A stretch of 64,000 nt of DNA from CAYJHC01 sp964369465 (GCA_964369465.1 CAYJEX010000001.1:1-64000), one strand, 5' to 3'; shown: positions 1-9,427, counted from the stretch's first letter. The notes: generated by a model from the sequence alone, not told the origin. Translations and numbers: made by a program.

Positions 1-1870
1 CTCCACCAACAACTAAGCTTTTTACTCTTTCAACTGCTTCCATGTCCGTTTCATCAAGAACATTAATAATCATGTCAATATTTGTTGTGTCATTTGCTCC
101 ACCTTTACTAAGGGCTATAGTGTAAGACTTGTCTGGATTTTGGTGGGCAACTCCACTAACTCCTGTAGTAGGGTCAATATCTCCAAGAAGATCGTCAATG
201 TAATCTTGAACAGCCGCTATTTTATCATCTTCAGTTTGTTTACTATAAGAAACATATACGCGTCCACCAACTATTGAATCTTTTGCTCTTGCTACTGCTT
301 CTGCATCCGTTTCAGCAAGTACATTGTATGTCATATCAATACTTGTTGCGTCACTTTCTGCACCTAATTTAAGGGCTACAAAGTAAGTATTTCCTGAAGT
401 AAAGGTAACAACTCCACTAACTCCTGAAACACCTGTGATAGCATCTACATAATCTTGAACCGCTTTCGTTTTATCAGCCTGAGTTTGTTTGCTGTAAGCA
501 AGATCTACTTCTCCATCAACGATTAACCCTTTAATTCTAGCTACTACTTCTGCCTCTGTTTCAGGAAGTACATTAATAACCATATCAACATTTGTTGTGT
601 CATTTGCCGAGCCTTTAGAAAGGGCTACAGAGTAAGTAACATCTGTATCAAAGCTAACTACTCCACTAACTCCTGTAGTAGGGTCTATATTTCCAAGAAG
701 ATCATCAATGTAATCTTGTACCGCCGCTACTTTATCAGCTTCAGTTTGTTGGCTGAAGTATACCTTTACTGTTCCACCAACAATTAAAGCTTTTGCTCTA
801 GCAACTGCCTCTGCATCTGTTTCTGTTGCTACATTGACAGTCATATTAATCTCTTTTGTGTCGGTTATTGTGTCTGGGGCTGAGCCTTTGCTAAGGGTTA
901 CAGTGTATGTATCACCTGACTTATGGGCAACTGTTCCACTAACACCTGTTGTAGGGTCTATATTTGCAAGAAGACCATCAACATAATCTTTTACCGCTTT
1001 AGTTTTGTCCGCTTGTGCTTGTTTGCTATATGCTACATCTACTTCACCATTAACAACTGCAGTTTTTGCTCTAGCAACTGCTTCAGTGTCTGTTTCAGCA
1101 AGGACATTGTATGTCACGCTAAGGGTATGAACAGTTAGACTTCCATCTTTACTAAGGTCTACTTTATAAAGATTTCCTGAAGTGTGGCTAATTGTTGCGC
1201 TGGCTCCTGTTGTAGGGTCAAGATTAGCCAGAATATTGTTTGCATAAGCTTGAACCGCTGCTGTTTTATCCGCTTGAGTTTGCTTGCTATAAGCGATATC
1301 TACTTCTCCATCAACTAGTGCGCTTTGTGCTCTAGCTAAAGCTTCTGCGTCAGTTTCAGGAAGTACATCAATAACCATATCAATAGTTTTTGCATCACTT
1401 GTAAATCCTACACGAAGCACTACAAAGTAAGAATCATCTACATCATAGCTAACTGTAGCTGTAACATCTGTAGTAGGAGTTATACCTGCAAGAAAATCAT
1501 CTACATAATCTTGAACCGCAGCTGTTTTATCTGTTTGAGTTTGTTTGCTATAAGCAATATTTATAGTTCCACCAGTTAGTAAAGATTTTGCTCTAGCTAA
1601 TTTTTCAGCATTTGTTTCATTTTCTACATTGAATGTCATGTCAATGTCTACTGTGTCATTTGCTACCCCTTTATTAAGGGCTACAGTGTAAGTAGCTCCT
1701 GTGCTAAAGCTAACTGTTCCACTAACATCTGTTCCAGAAAGAAGTCCATTTACATAAGTTTGAACCGCAGCTGTTTTATCTGTTTGAGTTTGTTTGCTAT
1801 AAGCAAGATCTACTTCGGCTCCAACAATTAAGGCTTTTGCATTTTCTACAGCCACTGAGTCTGTTTCTTC
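1..1870 (-). repeat. Tandem 85-residue repeats, seven full copies plus one cut copy
   Basis: A unit of about 245-275 bp recurs through the 3' part of this gene. Each unit encodes GG/DGEVDxAYSKQT, ADKTAAVQxYV, a GVSGTV strand, YxVALSKG, IDMTxNV and ETDAEAVARAKA. The YSKQT-like motif (YFSQQT in one copy) lies near 1795, 1548, 1287, 1028, 756, 496 and 245, and an eighth copy begins at the edge. The copies are diverged in DNA sequence. Confidence 0.85.
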
Positions 1871-4800
1871 TACTGTTACAGCAAATGTATTTGCTGTAAG
1901 AGCACTTGCAACGTCTGTTACATTGTCCCCATTTATTTGTTCATTAAAGATTGCTACATTTAATATTCCACCTGCACTAAATTGATCAGGCACATCAAAA
2001 GTTACGCTGCCACTTGCTGAGGTAGTTGTGTTTGCAACTTTACCATAATATGAAATATTATTAGATGCATCTAAAATCATTACAGATACATATTCATTTG
2101 CTCCAATTGTTGCACCAGTATAGTCAAATGATATTGTTCCATTACTATTTGCTGTTGGATTATCAGTAACATCAAATGTTCTAGTGCTATCTAAAGCTGT
2201 AACTTTCCAATTTGTAATATTGTCTGTTCCTATCTCTGCTAAAGTACTATCTACTGCATCTGTTTTTCCACTTGTTGCTGGTGAAGTAAATAAAACTTTA
2301 CTTGTGTCAAGAGTAAAAGCAGGACGAACACCAAGTTCAGTATGTGCACTAAAACCGCTATTAGCATTACCCTCACTTGTAATATAATAAGCAATGGTAG
2401 GAGCAGTATAAGTAGTACGAGTCCACCATACAGGAAGCGCTATTTCTTCATAAATAAAGTTTGCTTTTGAAAGGGCAGAACCATTTCCTACATAATCTGT
2501 TACTTCTTGTTTTGATAAAGGGAAGAACTTTTGGTCTGCTAGTTCATATACTTCTGCAGCCATACTATCACTTGTTAGCATTGTTCCTTTTATTAGAGTT
2601 TTTTCTGTGCTAGTTAAACCAAGAACGCTATCATAATATCTTTCCAGTAATTGTTTTAAGTTACTATGAGTATCCGGTTGCGCAGTTGAAGGAGCGTAAT
2701 AACCAGTGTAGGACCCAGCAGTAATCTGTGAATATTGTCCATCTTGTAGTAAGTATTCACTTAACATAAGACCACTATCATTAATCATTACCCAAGGGAT
2801 AGAATAGCTTGTACCACTATTATCAATTGACCCTAACATAATTTTGCTTACAGAATCAACATCTGAAGCAGTAGAAGTTTTGTCCCACACAGCTATAGCA
2901 TCTGTTCCCATTACCATTGTGTCATTTTTAAATGATGTTCCTGATAAAGTAATACTTTCTTCGATAAAAGCACTTCCTATATCTGAAACTTTATCTTCAT
3001 TTATTTGTTCATTAAAGATTTTTAAATTGATTGTATCTCCTATACTATATTCAGAAGGAATAGTAATACTTGCGCTACCACTTCCTGAAGCAGTAGTATT
3101 TACAAGCTTACCATAATATAAAATCTTTCCACTATCGTCTACTATCATAGCAGAAACATATTCATTAGCTCCTACAGTTGCTCCAGTATAATCAAAAGAG
3201 ACTACTCCATTTTCAACTGTTGGTTGTCCATTAAGAGCAAAGTTTCTTGTATCGTCTTTTACTGTTAATTTCCATACAGAAATATCATTTCCACTTCCCA
3301 TTTTTGAAAGGTTACTATCCACTGCATCTGTTTTTCCCTTTGGATACGCATTAGCCGCAGAAGTAAATAGAACTTGACTTTCATCAATATTAAAAGCAGG
3401 GCGAGCGAATATTAAACTGCTGTTAAATGCCCAAGCAGATGAAATTTTTCCAAAGGGACCAGAAGCAAAGCTAATCATATCATTCTCATCACTGTAAGGA
3501 TCAGCACTAGTACGTGTCCACCAATCATTTGAAGTTATTGATATTGCTAAATCTGATCCTGTACCTATATAAGTGTTAAATTCATCTACCGATAAAGGGA
3601 AAAACTTTTGACCTGTAAGGTCAGAAATTGCTGCATCATCTGGATTCATACTTTCTTTTGTAAGAGTTGTATCTGCTATAACTGCTTTTTCTGCTTCTGT
3701 TAAACCTAAACCAGTAGAATACATATTTTGCAAATACGTGTTTAGATTACTTCCTGGATACGCTCTCGGCCCAGTGGCGTTAAAAGCGCTTAGTCCCATA
3801 CTATATCTACTAAGTAAGAAGCCTTCTCCATTTAAGTCATACCACTCTGCAGGGGTTCCGTTATATTCTCCAAAGGCAATACTGTCATTATCTGCATGAT
3901 TATTTACATTTACAGCATTTATGCTTCCTATTCCTAACATCATCTCATCTTTGTCTTCAGCAGGATTAGGAACATAAAGAGTTTTCGATAAAACATTACT
4001 AGATATATCTGTTTCATTATCCCCATTGATTTGTTCATTGAAGATTCTTAAATTGATTTTATCTCCTGTAGTATATCCTGCAGGTAAATCAAAGCTTGCG
4101 CTACCAGCTGCACTATCTACATTTTTAAGTTTACCATAATATAAAACATTATTATCATCATCTACAAGCATTACAGAAATATATTCATTTGCTCCAACAA
4201 TTGCTCCATTATACTCGAAAGATACAACATTGTTTTCTATTGTTACATTAGGAGTAGTTCTAAAGCTTAGGTATCTTCCAGTAGGAGCTTCTACAGTCAT
4301 CTTCCACTCTGTGATACCACTACCACTTCCTACTGCTGATAAAGTACCATCTACGGCATCGGTTTTTCCACCTACTGCTGCAGTAGTAAGAACAACTTCA
4401 CGCTCATTAACATTAAAAGCAGGACGAGAACCTTGGTATTCTGTAGCAAAGTTGCCACTTATACCAGTTCTTGTAACTCTCATAAATTGGGTATCAAGAT
4501 TACTAACTGAAGTACGAGTCCACCAAGCATCATAATTTTCTCCAGTCTTTCCATCAATAGTTGTGAAGTTTTTAGCAATGTCAGTGGTAAAATCTGTACC
4601 TATGTAAGTTTCTACCTCTGCTCTTGATAGAGGGAAGAATTTTTCTCCTGTAAGATTTGATGCCCCTGAAGATGACATACTGCTTGCTTCTAATGCTGTA
4701 TCAGCTACTGCTGCTTGTTCATTAGCTGACAAACCTAGTTTTCCTGTTGAGCCATCTGACGTGCTATAATAATTTTTCATAAGTAAGTGTAGGGTATTAA

Positions 4801-5122
4801 AAGACCCAGAGTAGTAAGAACCACTAGGCATATTTTCAAACTTTGTTTCTTCTAAAATATGCTCACTTAGCATTAAACTGTCTTCATTAAGCTTTAACCA
4901 TGTTACAGGATAATCATTTGTTCCATTGTTAAATGTTCCATAAACTAGTTTATCACTACCACTGACATTAGTTTTGTCTACTACGTCCACTCCTCCTGTT
5001 CCTAACATTATAGCGTTGTCTTCAGTGGCCGCATGTCCCTCAAACATTGATATTGGTATAATGCTTATTACCATAAGTGCTACGAGCATTATAGACATTG
5101 TTTTTTTACTCATTTTCTTCAT
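1..5122 (-). CDS. Giant secreted repeat protein, DUF6273-like modules plus 85-residue repeats (partial)
   Basis: The frame is open from ATG at 5122 to the left edge (1707 codons, no stop), so the C-terminus is missing. A GAGAGGG ribosome binding site precedes the start. Residues 1-33 form a signal peptide (lysines, a hydrophobic core, then GHA-A). Three similar modules begin near residues 39, 394 and 736. Each opens with M(V/M)(L/M)G, contains LTxxEK, a KFFPLS motif, a WWTRT motif and RPAFN/T, and ends in an Ig-like linker with NEQING/E. The WWxR-type core resembles the clostridial DUF6273 family. From about residue 1085, tandem repeats of about 85 residues follow, each with a YSKQT-like motif. 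The protein is probably extracellular; its function is unknown. No anchor can be seen because the gene is cut. Confidence 0.85.
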   Translation of the reverse strand, partial: MKKMSKKTMSIMLVALMVISIIPISMFEGHAATEDNAIMLGTGGVDVVDKTNVSGSDKLVYGTFNNGTNDYPVTWLKLNEDSLMLSEHILEETKFENMPSGSYYSGSFNTLHLLMKNYYSTSDGSTGKLGLSANEQAAVADTALEASSMSSSGASNLTGEKFFPLSRAEVETYIGTDFTTDIAKNFTTIDGKTGENYDAWWTRTSVSNLDTQFMRVTRTGISGNFATEYQGSRPAFNVNEREVVLTTAAVGGKTDAVDGTLSAVGSGSGITEWKMTVEAPTGRYLSFRTTPNVTIENNVVSFEYNGAIVGANEYISVMLVDDDNNVLYYGKLKNVDSAAGSASFDLPAGYTTGDKINLRIFNEQINGDNETDISSNVLSKTLYVPNPAEDKDEMMLGIGSINAVNVNNHADNDSIAFGEYNGTPAEWYDLNGEGFLLSRYSMGLSAFNATGPRAYPGSNLNTYLQNMYSTGLGLTEAEKAVIADTTLTKESMNPDDAAISDLTGQKFFPLSVDEFNTYIGTGSDLAISITSNDWWTRTSADPYSDENDMISFASGPFGKISSAWAFNSSLIFARPAFNIDESQVLFTSAANAYPKGKTDAVDSNLSKMGSGNDISVWKLTVKDDTRNFALNGQPTVENGVVSFDYTGATVGANEYVSAMIVDDSGKILYYGKLVNTTASGSGSASITIPSEYSIGDTINLKIFNEQINEDKVSDIGSAFIEESITLSGTSFKNDTMVMGTDAIAVWDKTSTASDVDSVSKIMLGSIDNSGTSYSIPWVMINDSGLMLSEYLLQDGQYSQITAGSYTGYYAPSTAQPDTHSNLKQLLERYYDSVLGLTSTEKTLIKGTMLTSDSMAAEVYELADQKFFPLSKQEVTDYVGNGSALSKANFIYEEIALPVWWTRTTYTAPTIAYYITSEGNANSGFSAHTELGVRPAFTLDTSKVLFTSPATSGKTDAVDSTLAEIGTDNITNWKVTALDSTRTFDVTDNPTANSNGTISFDYTGATIGANEYVSVMILDASNNISYYGKVANTTTSASGSVTFDVPDQFSAGGILNVAIFNEQINGDNVTDVASALTANTFAVTVEETDSVAVENAKALIVGAEVDLAYSKQTQTDKTAAVQTYVNGLLSGTDVSGTVSFSTGATYTVALNKGVANDTVDIDMTFNVENETNAEKLARAKSLLTGGTINIAYSKQTQTDKTAAVQDYVDDFLAGITPTTDVTATVSYDVDDSYFVVLRVGFTSDAKTIDMVIDVLPETDAEALARAQSALVDGEVDIAYSKQTQADKTAAVQAYANNILANLDPTTGASATISHTSGNLYKVDLSKDGSLTVHTLSVTYNVLAETDTEAVARAKTAVVNGEVDVAYSKQAQADKTKAVKDYVDGLLANIDPTTGVSGTVAHKSGDTYTVTLSKGSAPDTITDTKEINMTVNVATETDAEAVARAKALIVGGTVKVYFSQQTEADKVAAVQDYIDDLLGNIDPTTGVSGVVSFDTDVTYSVALSKGSANDTTNVDMVINVLPETEAEVVARIKGLIVDGEVDLAYSKQTQADKTKAVQDYVDAITGVSGVSGVVTFTSGNTYFVALKLGAESDATSIDMTYNVLAETDAEAVARAKDSIVGGRVYVSYSKQTEDDKIAAVQDYIDDLLGDIDPTTGVSGVAHQNPDKSYTIALSKGGANDTTNIDMIINVLDETDMEAVERVKSLVVGG

Positions 5123-5717
5123 AAAGTTTCCCTCTCACCTTTTTCAAATATAGCTAAAATTATACAAATGTGATTTTTAATTAAAGTAGTGTCTCAAAAA
5201 AATTTGCGATATGAATAAGATTACCACTTATACTAATTTTCACATAAAGTTTCTTTTTCTAATATATTTTACAATATTTTGTTTTATTTCAAAATATATA
5301 ACATAAAAAATGACAGAGTTACTATTATTCGCAATTATCTCTCTAGTTATAATCATTCATAACATTTGTCATTTTAAATTCACTGCATAAATATTCATAT
5401 CATAAAATATATAATACTTTATACTCGCCTTCAACCATTTGTTTGTAATTTTATACAAATTATATCATACCTTTACTTTTATTTTCAACCATTTTTACAC
5501 AATTTTTTGCAAAATCTCTATATTTTTTCTGTACTATCCAAGCCACACAAGTCTGAATATTTACACTTTTTTTCTTCAACAAAATCCGCGGTAATTATCA
5601 AAAAACTCTTAAACTTTTCTAGTCTTATTTTTACTTGAATTTTTTATTTCATAGAATCTACGGTGTATCTCAAATGTCTCGTAAAATAAACATCTCAATC
5701 TTTTTTGTTATTTTAAA
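5123..5717. other. Long non-coding stretch upstream of the surface-protein gene
   Basis: About 600 AT-rich bases carry no convincing gene. A TATAAT box on the minus strand at 5159-5164 could be the -10 of the surface-protein promoter, but no good -35 is visible. A spaced inverted repeat lies at 5307-5375. Short open frames on the minus strand between 5550 and 5700 lack start codons and match nothing I recognise. Confidence 0.5.
5307..5375. repeat. Spaced inverted repeat
   Basis: AAAATGACA at 5307-5315 pairs with TGTCATTTT at 5367-5375 across 51 bases. The middle can form further weak pairs. There is no T-run, so it does not look like a terminator. Its role is unknown. Confidence 0.4.
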
Positions 5718-5750
5718 AAGTAGCTTTGACACATTGTATCAAAGCTACTT
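5718..5750 (-). terminator. Terminator of tRNA-Leu
   Basis: A perfect 12-bp stem (AAGTAGCTTTGA with TCAAAGCTACTT) and a 9-nt loop are followed on the minus strand by a T-rich run. It starts 7 nt after the tRNA CCA end. Confidence 0.9.
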
Positions 5751-5757
5751 TATTTTA

Positions 5758-5839
5758 TGGTGCGACTGACTGGACTCGAACCAGCACGGTCTCCCACACG
5801 CCCCTCAAGCGTGCGCGTCTGCCATTCCGCCACAGTCGC
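5758..5839 (-). tRNA. tRNA-Leu (anticodon GAG)
   Basis: The acceptor stem GCGACTG pairs with CAGTCGC, with discriminator A and an encoded CCA (TGG at 5758-5760 on the plus strand). The anticodon stem CACGC/GCGTG encloses loop TTGAGGG, giving GAG. The variable arm is long, as in class II tRNAs, and the T-loop TTCGAGT is normal. It reads CUC/CUU leucine codons. It stands alone between its own promoter and terminator. Confidence 0.93.
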
Positions 5840-5859
5840 ATGTATTCTTTTCATAAATT

Positions 5860-5868
5860 ATTATATCA
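5860..5868 (-). promoter_or_regulatory. Extended -10 promoter of tRNA-Leu
   Basis: The minus strand reads TGATATAAT, a perfect extended -10, about 20 nt upstream of the mature tRNA 5' end. The -35 region is weak, which fits an extended -10 promoter. Confidence 0.6.
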
Positions 5869-6009
5869 CATAATAATTATTAAGCATAAAATATTTGTGT
5901 GCAAACAAAAATACTATCACAGATTTATCACAATGCTACTGCATATGGCAAATACATAGATACGTAAGGGCAGGCGTTGCAGTAGGTGGAACAGACATTA
6001 CAAGTAAGC

Positions 6010-6041
6010 AAAACCCCCGAAAATCTAACTTCGGAGGTTTT
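6010..6041 (-). terminator. Terminator after the NrdD-like gene
   Basis: On the minus strand AAAACCTCCGAA pairs with TTCGGGGGTTTT (12 bp, one U-G wobble) around a short loop, ending in a T-run. It lies about 50 bases past the stop codon. Confidence 0.75.
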
Positions 6042-6093
6042 GGCATTATTTATTCTTCTAGTTTTCGACCTTATCTTAAAGCTCTACAAATTT

Positions 6094-6354
6094 TTATTTC
6101 GCTTTATGCTTTACTCTATCTGATTCTTCTTTTTGTTTGGCATCATTCCAGTTACCCATCGTTCCTACTAGATATCCTGTTATTCTTCTTATTCTTTCAA
6201 ATTTTACTGGCGAAAACTTATATGAAATGTTTGCAAAATCTTCTTCATCAATTTGTATATCAATACTTTCTAGTTTTCTATTATATTTTTCTTGAATATA
6301 ATCAACGTACGCTTCTTGCTCCTCTACTGGTGCATTTCCTGTAATTATTACCAT
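6094..6354 (-). CDS. Small protein like the C-terminal end of anaerobic ribonucleotide reductase NrdD
   Basis: This 86-residue protein has a good AAGGGGG site before its ATG. Residues 50-85 carry ERIRRITGYLVGT, WNDAKQKEE and DRVKH, the signature just after the zinc finger of class III NrdD. Full NrdD is about 600-700 residues, and neither the glycyl-radical loop nor the active-site cysteines are present; this protein has no cysteine at all. The N-terminal 50 residues include an ITGNAPVEEQEAYV segment and look like a separate acidic helical part. It is a free-standing gene with its own terminator, so I read it as a short stand-alone relative rather than a fragment. No nrdD or nrdG lies nearby. 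Its role is unknown. Confidence 0.7.
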   Translation of the reverse strand: MVIITGNAPVEEQEAYVDYIQEKYNRKLESIDIQIDEEDFANISYKFSPVKFERIRRITGYLVGTMGNWNDAKQKEESDRVKHKAK

Positions 6355-6535
6355 AATATAATCCCCCTTATCTATTCATCTTTACGCAAAATATACATTA
6401 CTTGTTATTATTTTCTAAAAACTCTTGTCATAACACCTATATATAGTATACTCCTTTTCTTTATAGTATATACCTATTATTTATAAGTTTAAACATTTTT
6501 CATAAATCTTCTTCGTAAGTAAAATTTTCACACAA

Positions 6536-7231
6536 TTAAAAAATGGACATAACACCTATTATCAAAATAGGCATAAATACAGCCGGGATAAAATTCGCAA
6601 CTTTTATGTCTTGATTTGTCAAGAAATTAATTCCTATTGCGGCAACTACTAAACTCCCTGCCGCTCCCATTTCAGTAATTATCTCTGCTGGAATTGAGGA
6701 ACTGACTGTCATAGCTATAAGACTTATTCCACCTTGATATAGAAATACTGGAATGGCTGAAAAAAGAACTCCAATTCCCATTTGATAGGCAAAAATAATA
6801 GATATAGTTCCATCCAAAATAGCTTTTGCAAATAACATTTCATGGTCGCCCATTAATCCGCCTTCAATAGCTCCCACTATAGCCATCGAGCCTGCACAAA
6901 ATAGTATTGTTGTAGTTACGAATCCCTTTGAAAAATTACCGTTAGAAACTGAAAGTTTCTTTTCTGCAAAGTCTCCTACTCTTTTCATACCTTTATCAAT
7001 ATTTATTATTTCGCCTAGAAGTCCTCCCAATATCACGCTGAGTATAAGACAAATTGGAAGCTGTGTTTCTAACGCTCCTGAAATTCCTATGTATAGTACT
7101 GATAACCCTATTCCTTTCAGTACAATATTTTCGAATCTTTTCGGCAGCTCTTTTCCAACTACCTTCCCGAAAAAAATACCTATTAATGAACAAACTATTA
7201 TTGCAATAGCATTAACTATACTCCCTAACAA
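6536..7231 (-). CDS. DUF554 family membrane protein
   Basis: This 231-residue protein has about six to seven hydrophobic segments and small-residue motifs (GGLLGE near residue 90, CAGSMAIVGAIEGG near 113) typical of the DUF554 (YdfK/YqgA) family, whose function is not established. The start is TTG at 7231, placed 5 nt after AGAGG; no better ATG exists upstream. Length matches the family. It is flanked by a weakly structured AT-rich spacer and is probably its own transcription unit. Confidence 0.85.
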   Translation of the reverse strand: MLGSIVNAIAIIVCSLIGIFFGKVVGKELPKRFENIVLKGIGLSVLYIGISGALETQLPICLILSVILGGLLGEIINIDKGMKRVGDFAEKKLSVSNGNFSKGFVTTTILFCAGSMAIVGAIEGGLMGDHEMLFAKAILDGTISIIFAYQMGIGVLFSAIPVFLYQGGISLIAMTVSSSIPAEIITEMGAAGSLVVAAIGINFLTNQDIKVANFIPAVFMPILIIGVMSIF

Positions 7232-7388
7232 AACACCTCTCCTTATATATATTTCAATATCACTTTACTATTTATATTTATTCTATAATACACTAAGTAT
7301 TTATATTTATTCTATGATACACTAACTAATTATATACTTCCGCTATTTAGATGCTCCACTATTCACATACACTAACTACATAAATATT

Positions 7389-8345
7389 CTATTTTTTCCT
7401 TATATGATAAAATAAATACTGCTGTGCTATCCCCGCATATTTTCCGAATCTTTTTGAAACGAATTTTTCAATTTCTTCAGCTCCTTCCAACCCGAAAATA
7501 TTTTTCATTGCTCTTTTTATATGCACATCCACAGGAAAACTTTTCACCTTCTTGAAAGCAAATAGCACAATACAATTTGCAACTTTCGGACCTACACCTC
7601 TAAACCCTCTTATTTTAACTAAAGCTTCTTCGTCTGAAAATTTCTCTATTTCAATATATTGTTTCATCCCAATATCTAAAACTTGCCTAGAACTTTCCAA
7701 AATATACTCATCTCTATATCCTAATTTACATACGTTTATTTCATCTCGTGTAAGAGCCGCAAGTTCTTGAGGAGTCGGAAATCCATATCTCTTCTTTCCA
7801 AAAAAATCGCCCAAATATTTCCCATATTCTTCGCAAAGAGATTCTATGCAAGCTTTAATTCTCGGAATGTGATTGTTTTGAGAAATGATAAAAGATATCA
7901 AAATTTCCCATTTGTTTTGATTTAAAATTCTTATCCCTTCTCCCGATTTTATTATCTCTTCCATTTTTGGTGTCTTATCAATCAGAAAATTTTTTATTTC
8001 ACTATAATCTCTTTTTAAATCGAAATATTCTTCCCAAAATCTTTCACAAAATGTTTTTTTATCAAGGCTAAATCCTTCAATCTTATCTATTTTTTCATCT
8101 TCTCCAAATTCATCGATTATGATTTCATATTTTATGAGAATAGATTTGTCTTCTTGCGTTATATTTGCTAAGATATAGCCCCACTTTCCCCCAAGAAAAA
8201 AAGTTACGACACCAGTGTAACTTCCATCACATTCTTCGTTCCATCTAAAGCATTGCCCGCAATCCATTATCTGTTTTAAATTAAAATCTGCTAAATTTTC
8301 AATCCTATATTCGTAGAGTTGTTTCATCAATACGCCATTTCTCAT
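7389..8345 (-). CDS. 8-oxoguanine DNA glycosylase (OGG1 type)
   Basis: The protein excises 8-oxoguanine and nicks the abasic site. Residues 20-40 hold the OGG N-terminal signature DCGQCFRW. The helix-hairpin-helix GFRGVGPKVANC supplies the catalytic lysine, and PVDVHIKRAM supplies the catalytic aspartate. ISFIISQNNH is the conserved DNA-binding helix. The length of 318 residues fits clostridial OGG proteins. The start ATG immediately follows the stop of the upstream P-loop ATPase gene, so the two are co-transcribed and translationally coupled. An internal ATG six codons on is a possible alternative start. Confidence 0.92.
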   Translation of the reverse strand: MRNGVLMKQLYEYRIENLADFNLKQIMDCGQCFRWNEECDGSYTGVVTFFLGGKWGYILANITQEDKSILIKYEIIIDEFGEDEKIDKIEGFSLDKKTFCERFWEEYFDLKRDYSEIKNFLIDKTPKMEEIIKSGEGIRILNQNKWEILISFIISQNNHIPRIKACIESLCEEYGKYLGDFFGKKRYGFPTPQELAALTRDEINVCKLGYRDEYILESSRQVLDIGMKQYIEIEKFSDEEALVKIRGFRGVGPKVANCIVLFAFKKVKSFPVDVHIKRAMKNIFGLEGAEEIEKFVSKRFGKYAGIAQQYLFYHIRKK

Positions 8346-9155
8346 TTATTTTACATCTCGTATTTCTATATTTAAGCTTGCCACATTATACGATGTCATA
8401 TGTTCAATCATTTTATATGTTTTACTTTGAAATTTCTCAGTATTTTCTATCAAGTTCTCTGTATTATTCATAGATAAAAGAATAGTCACTATTATCCCTT
8501 TTCTAGTTTCTTCACCCACCACTTTTATTACAGTTAATATCCCATCTGTTTCCGTCGTTGAGCACATTACAATGTCTTTAAGCACTTTTTCTGCAATTTT
8601 GACATCTCCCAAATAGCTAAATGTAGGTCTCACTTCTGTCCTATCTCCATAGCTTGAATCTCCACCTCCTGAAAAGCCTCTAAATCTTCTTAATGGGTTC
8701 AGAAAATATCCGCTAAACTGTCTTTTTATTTCTACTTCTGGAACAGGGACAACATGCTTTCCATGTACAAGCCTTTGGTTTTTCGCAATATCTCTTTCAT
8801 TTAAACTTGTGATCTCTTCAATAAAAACAAAATTGCTTATTTTAGGCAACTCCAATCGCATCGCAATTTTTTCGACCATCCCTATTGATGTGCCTATCAA
8901 AAGAATTTTACTTAAATTTTGTTGTTCTATTTTTCTAACGACTGTTCTTCTATGTTCATCTTTTGTAAAAAGCGCAGTTTTTATTGCCCCTACTTTAGTC
9001 TCTTCTTTTTTTGCGGATTTTCCCGCTTTCACTTCTCCTTGATATATAAATAGTCCGTCATCTATAATTGCTTCTATACCTTTTTGCTTACAAAGTTTTG
9101 AAGCTTGAAAACTTTTCCCCGTCCCACTCTCTCCTACTAAAGCATATACTATCAT
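8346..9155 (-). CDS. P-loop ATPase with an Asp23-like C-terminal domain
   Basis: This 269-residue protein starts with a Walker A motif GESGTGKS at residues 8-15. Beta strands ending in IDDGLFIY and ILLIGTSIG follow, as in a small NTPase or adenylate-kinase-like fold. The last 80 residues (EKVLKDIVMC to LNIEIRDVK) alternate strands and helices with the pattern MIEHMTSYNVASLNIEI, much like the Asp23/YloU alkaline-shock family. I do not know the substrate. Coupling to the OGG gene downstream hints at stress or DNA repair, but that is inference. Confidence 0.7.
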   Translation of the reverse strand: MIVYALVGESGTGKSFQASKLCKQKGIEAIIDDGLFIYQGEVKAGKSAKKEETKVGAIKTALFTKDEHRRTVVRKIEQQNLSKILLIGTSIGMVEKIAMRLELPKISNFVFIEEITSLNERDIAKNQRLVHGKHVVPVPEVEIKRQFSGYFLNPLRRFRGFSGGGDSSYGDRTEVRPTFSYLGDVKIAEKVLKDIVMCSTTETDGILTVIKVVGEETRKGIIVTILLSMNNTENLIENTEKFQSKTYKMIEHMTSYNVASLNIEIRDVK

Positions 9156-9189
9156 TTTCTTTTTATTTCCTTTACCTTTTAATTTTTTT

Positions 9190-9219
9190 TTGATATACTA
9201 AATCCAGTGTTAATATATT
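9190..9219 (+). promoter_or_regulatory. Promoter of the ferredoxin gene
   Basis: TTGATA at 9190-9195 and TATATT at 9214-9219 are separated by 18 bases and lie 37 bases before the start codon. Confidence 0.6.
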
Positions 9220-9256
9220 TACATTACAATTTACTGTACAAAAGGAGGAGTATATT

Positions 9257-9427
9257 ATGGCTTATCAAATTACAGACGCTTGTATCAACTGTGGTGCATG
9301 TGTTGGCGAATGTCCTGTTGATGCTATTGTAGCAGGGGATGACCAACACACTATTGATGCAGATGCTTGCATCGACTGTGGCGCTTGCGAAGGATCATGT
9401 CCAATCGAAGCTATCGTTGCTGGTTAA
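9257..9427 (+). CDS. 2[4Fe-4S] ferredoxin
   Basis: This 56-residue electron carrier is preceded by an ideal AAAGGAGGAG site seven bases before ATG. Two CxxCxxCxxxCP clusters are complete: CINCGACVGECP (residues 9-20) and CIDCGACEGSCP (38-49). The internal pseudo-twofold symmetry and length are those of clostridial ferredoxin, which shuttles low-potential electrons between pyruvate oxidation, hydrogenases and other enzymes in the cytoplasm. It is monocistronic, with its own promoter and a terminator shared with the convergent rex gene. Confidence 0.97.
   Translation: MAYQITDACINCGACVGECPVDAIVAGDDQHTIDADACIDCGACEGSCPIEAIVAG

Noticed and set aside
5580..5605. T-box-like ACCGCGG on the minus strand
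   Set aside because: Only part of the motif is present, there is no antiterminator structure, and no synthetase or amino-acid gene follows.
5895..6344. Plus-strand frame of 149 codons
   Set aside because: It runs through the NrdD-like gene and its terminator on the other strand; there is no ribosome site or known motif.
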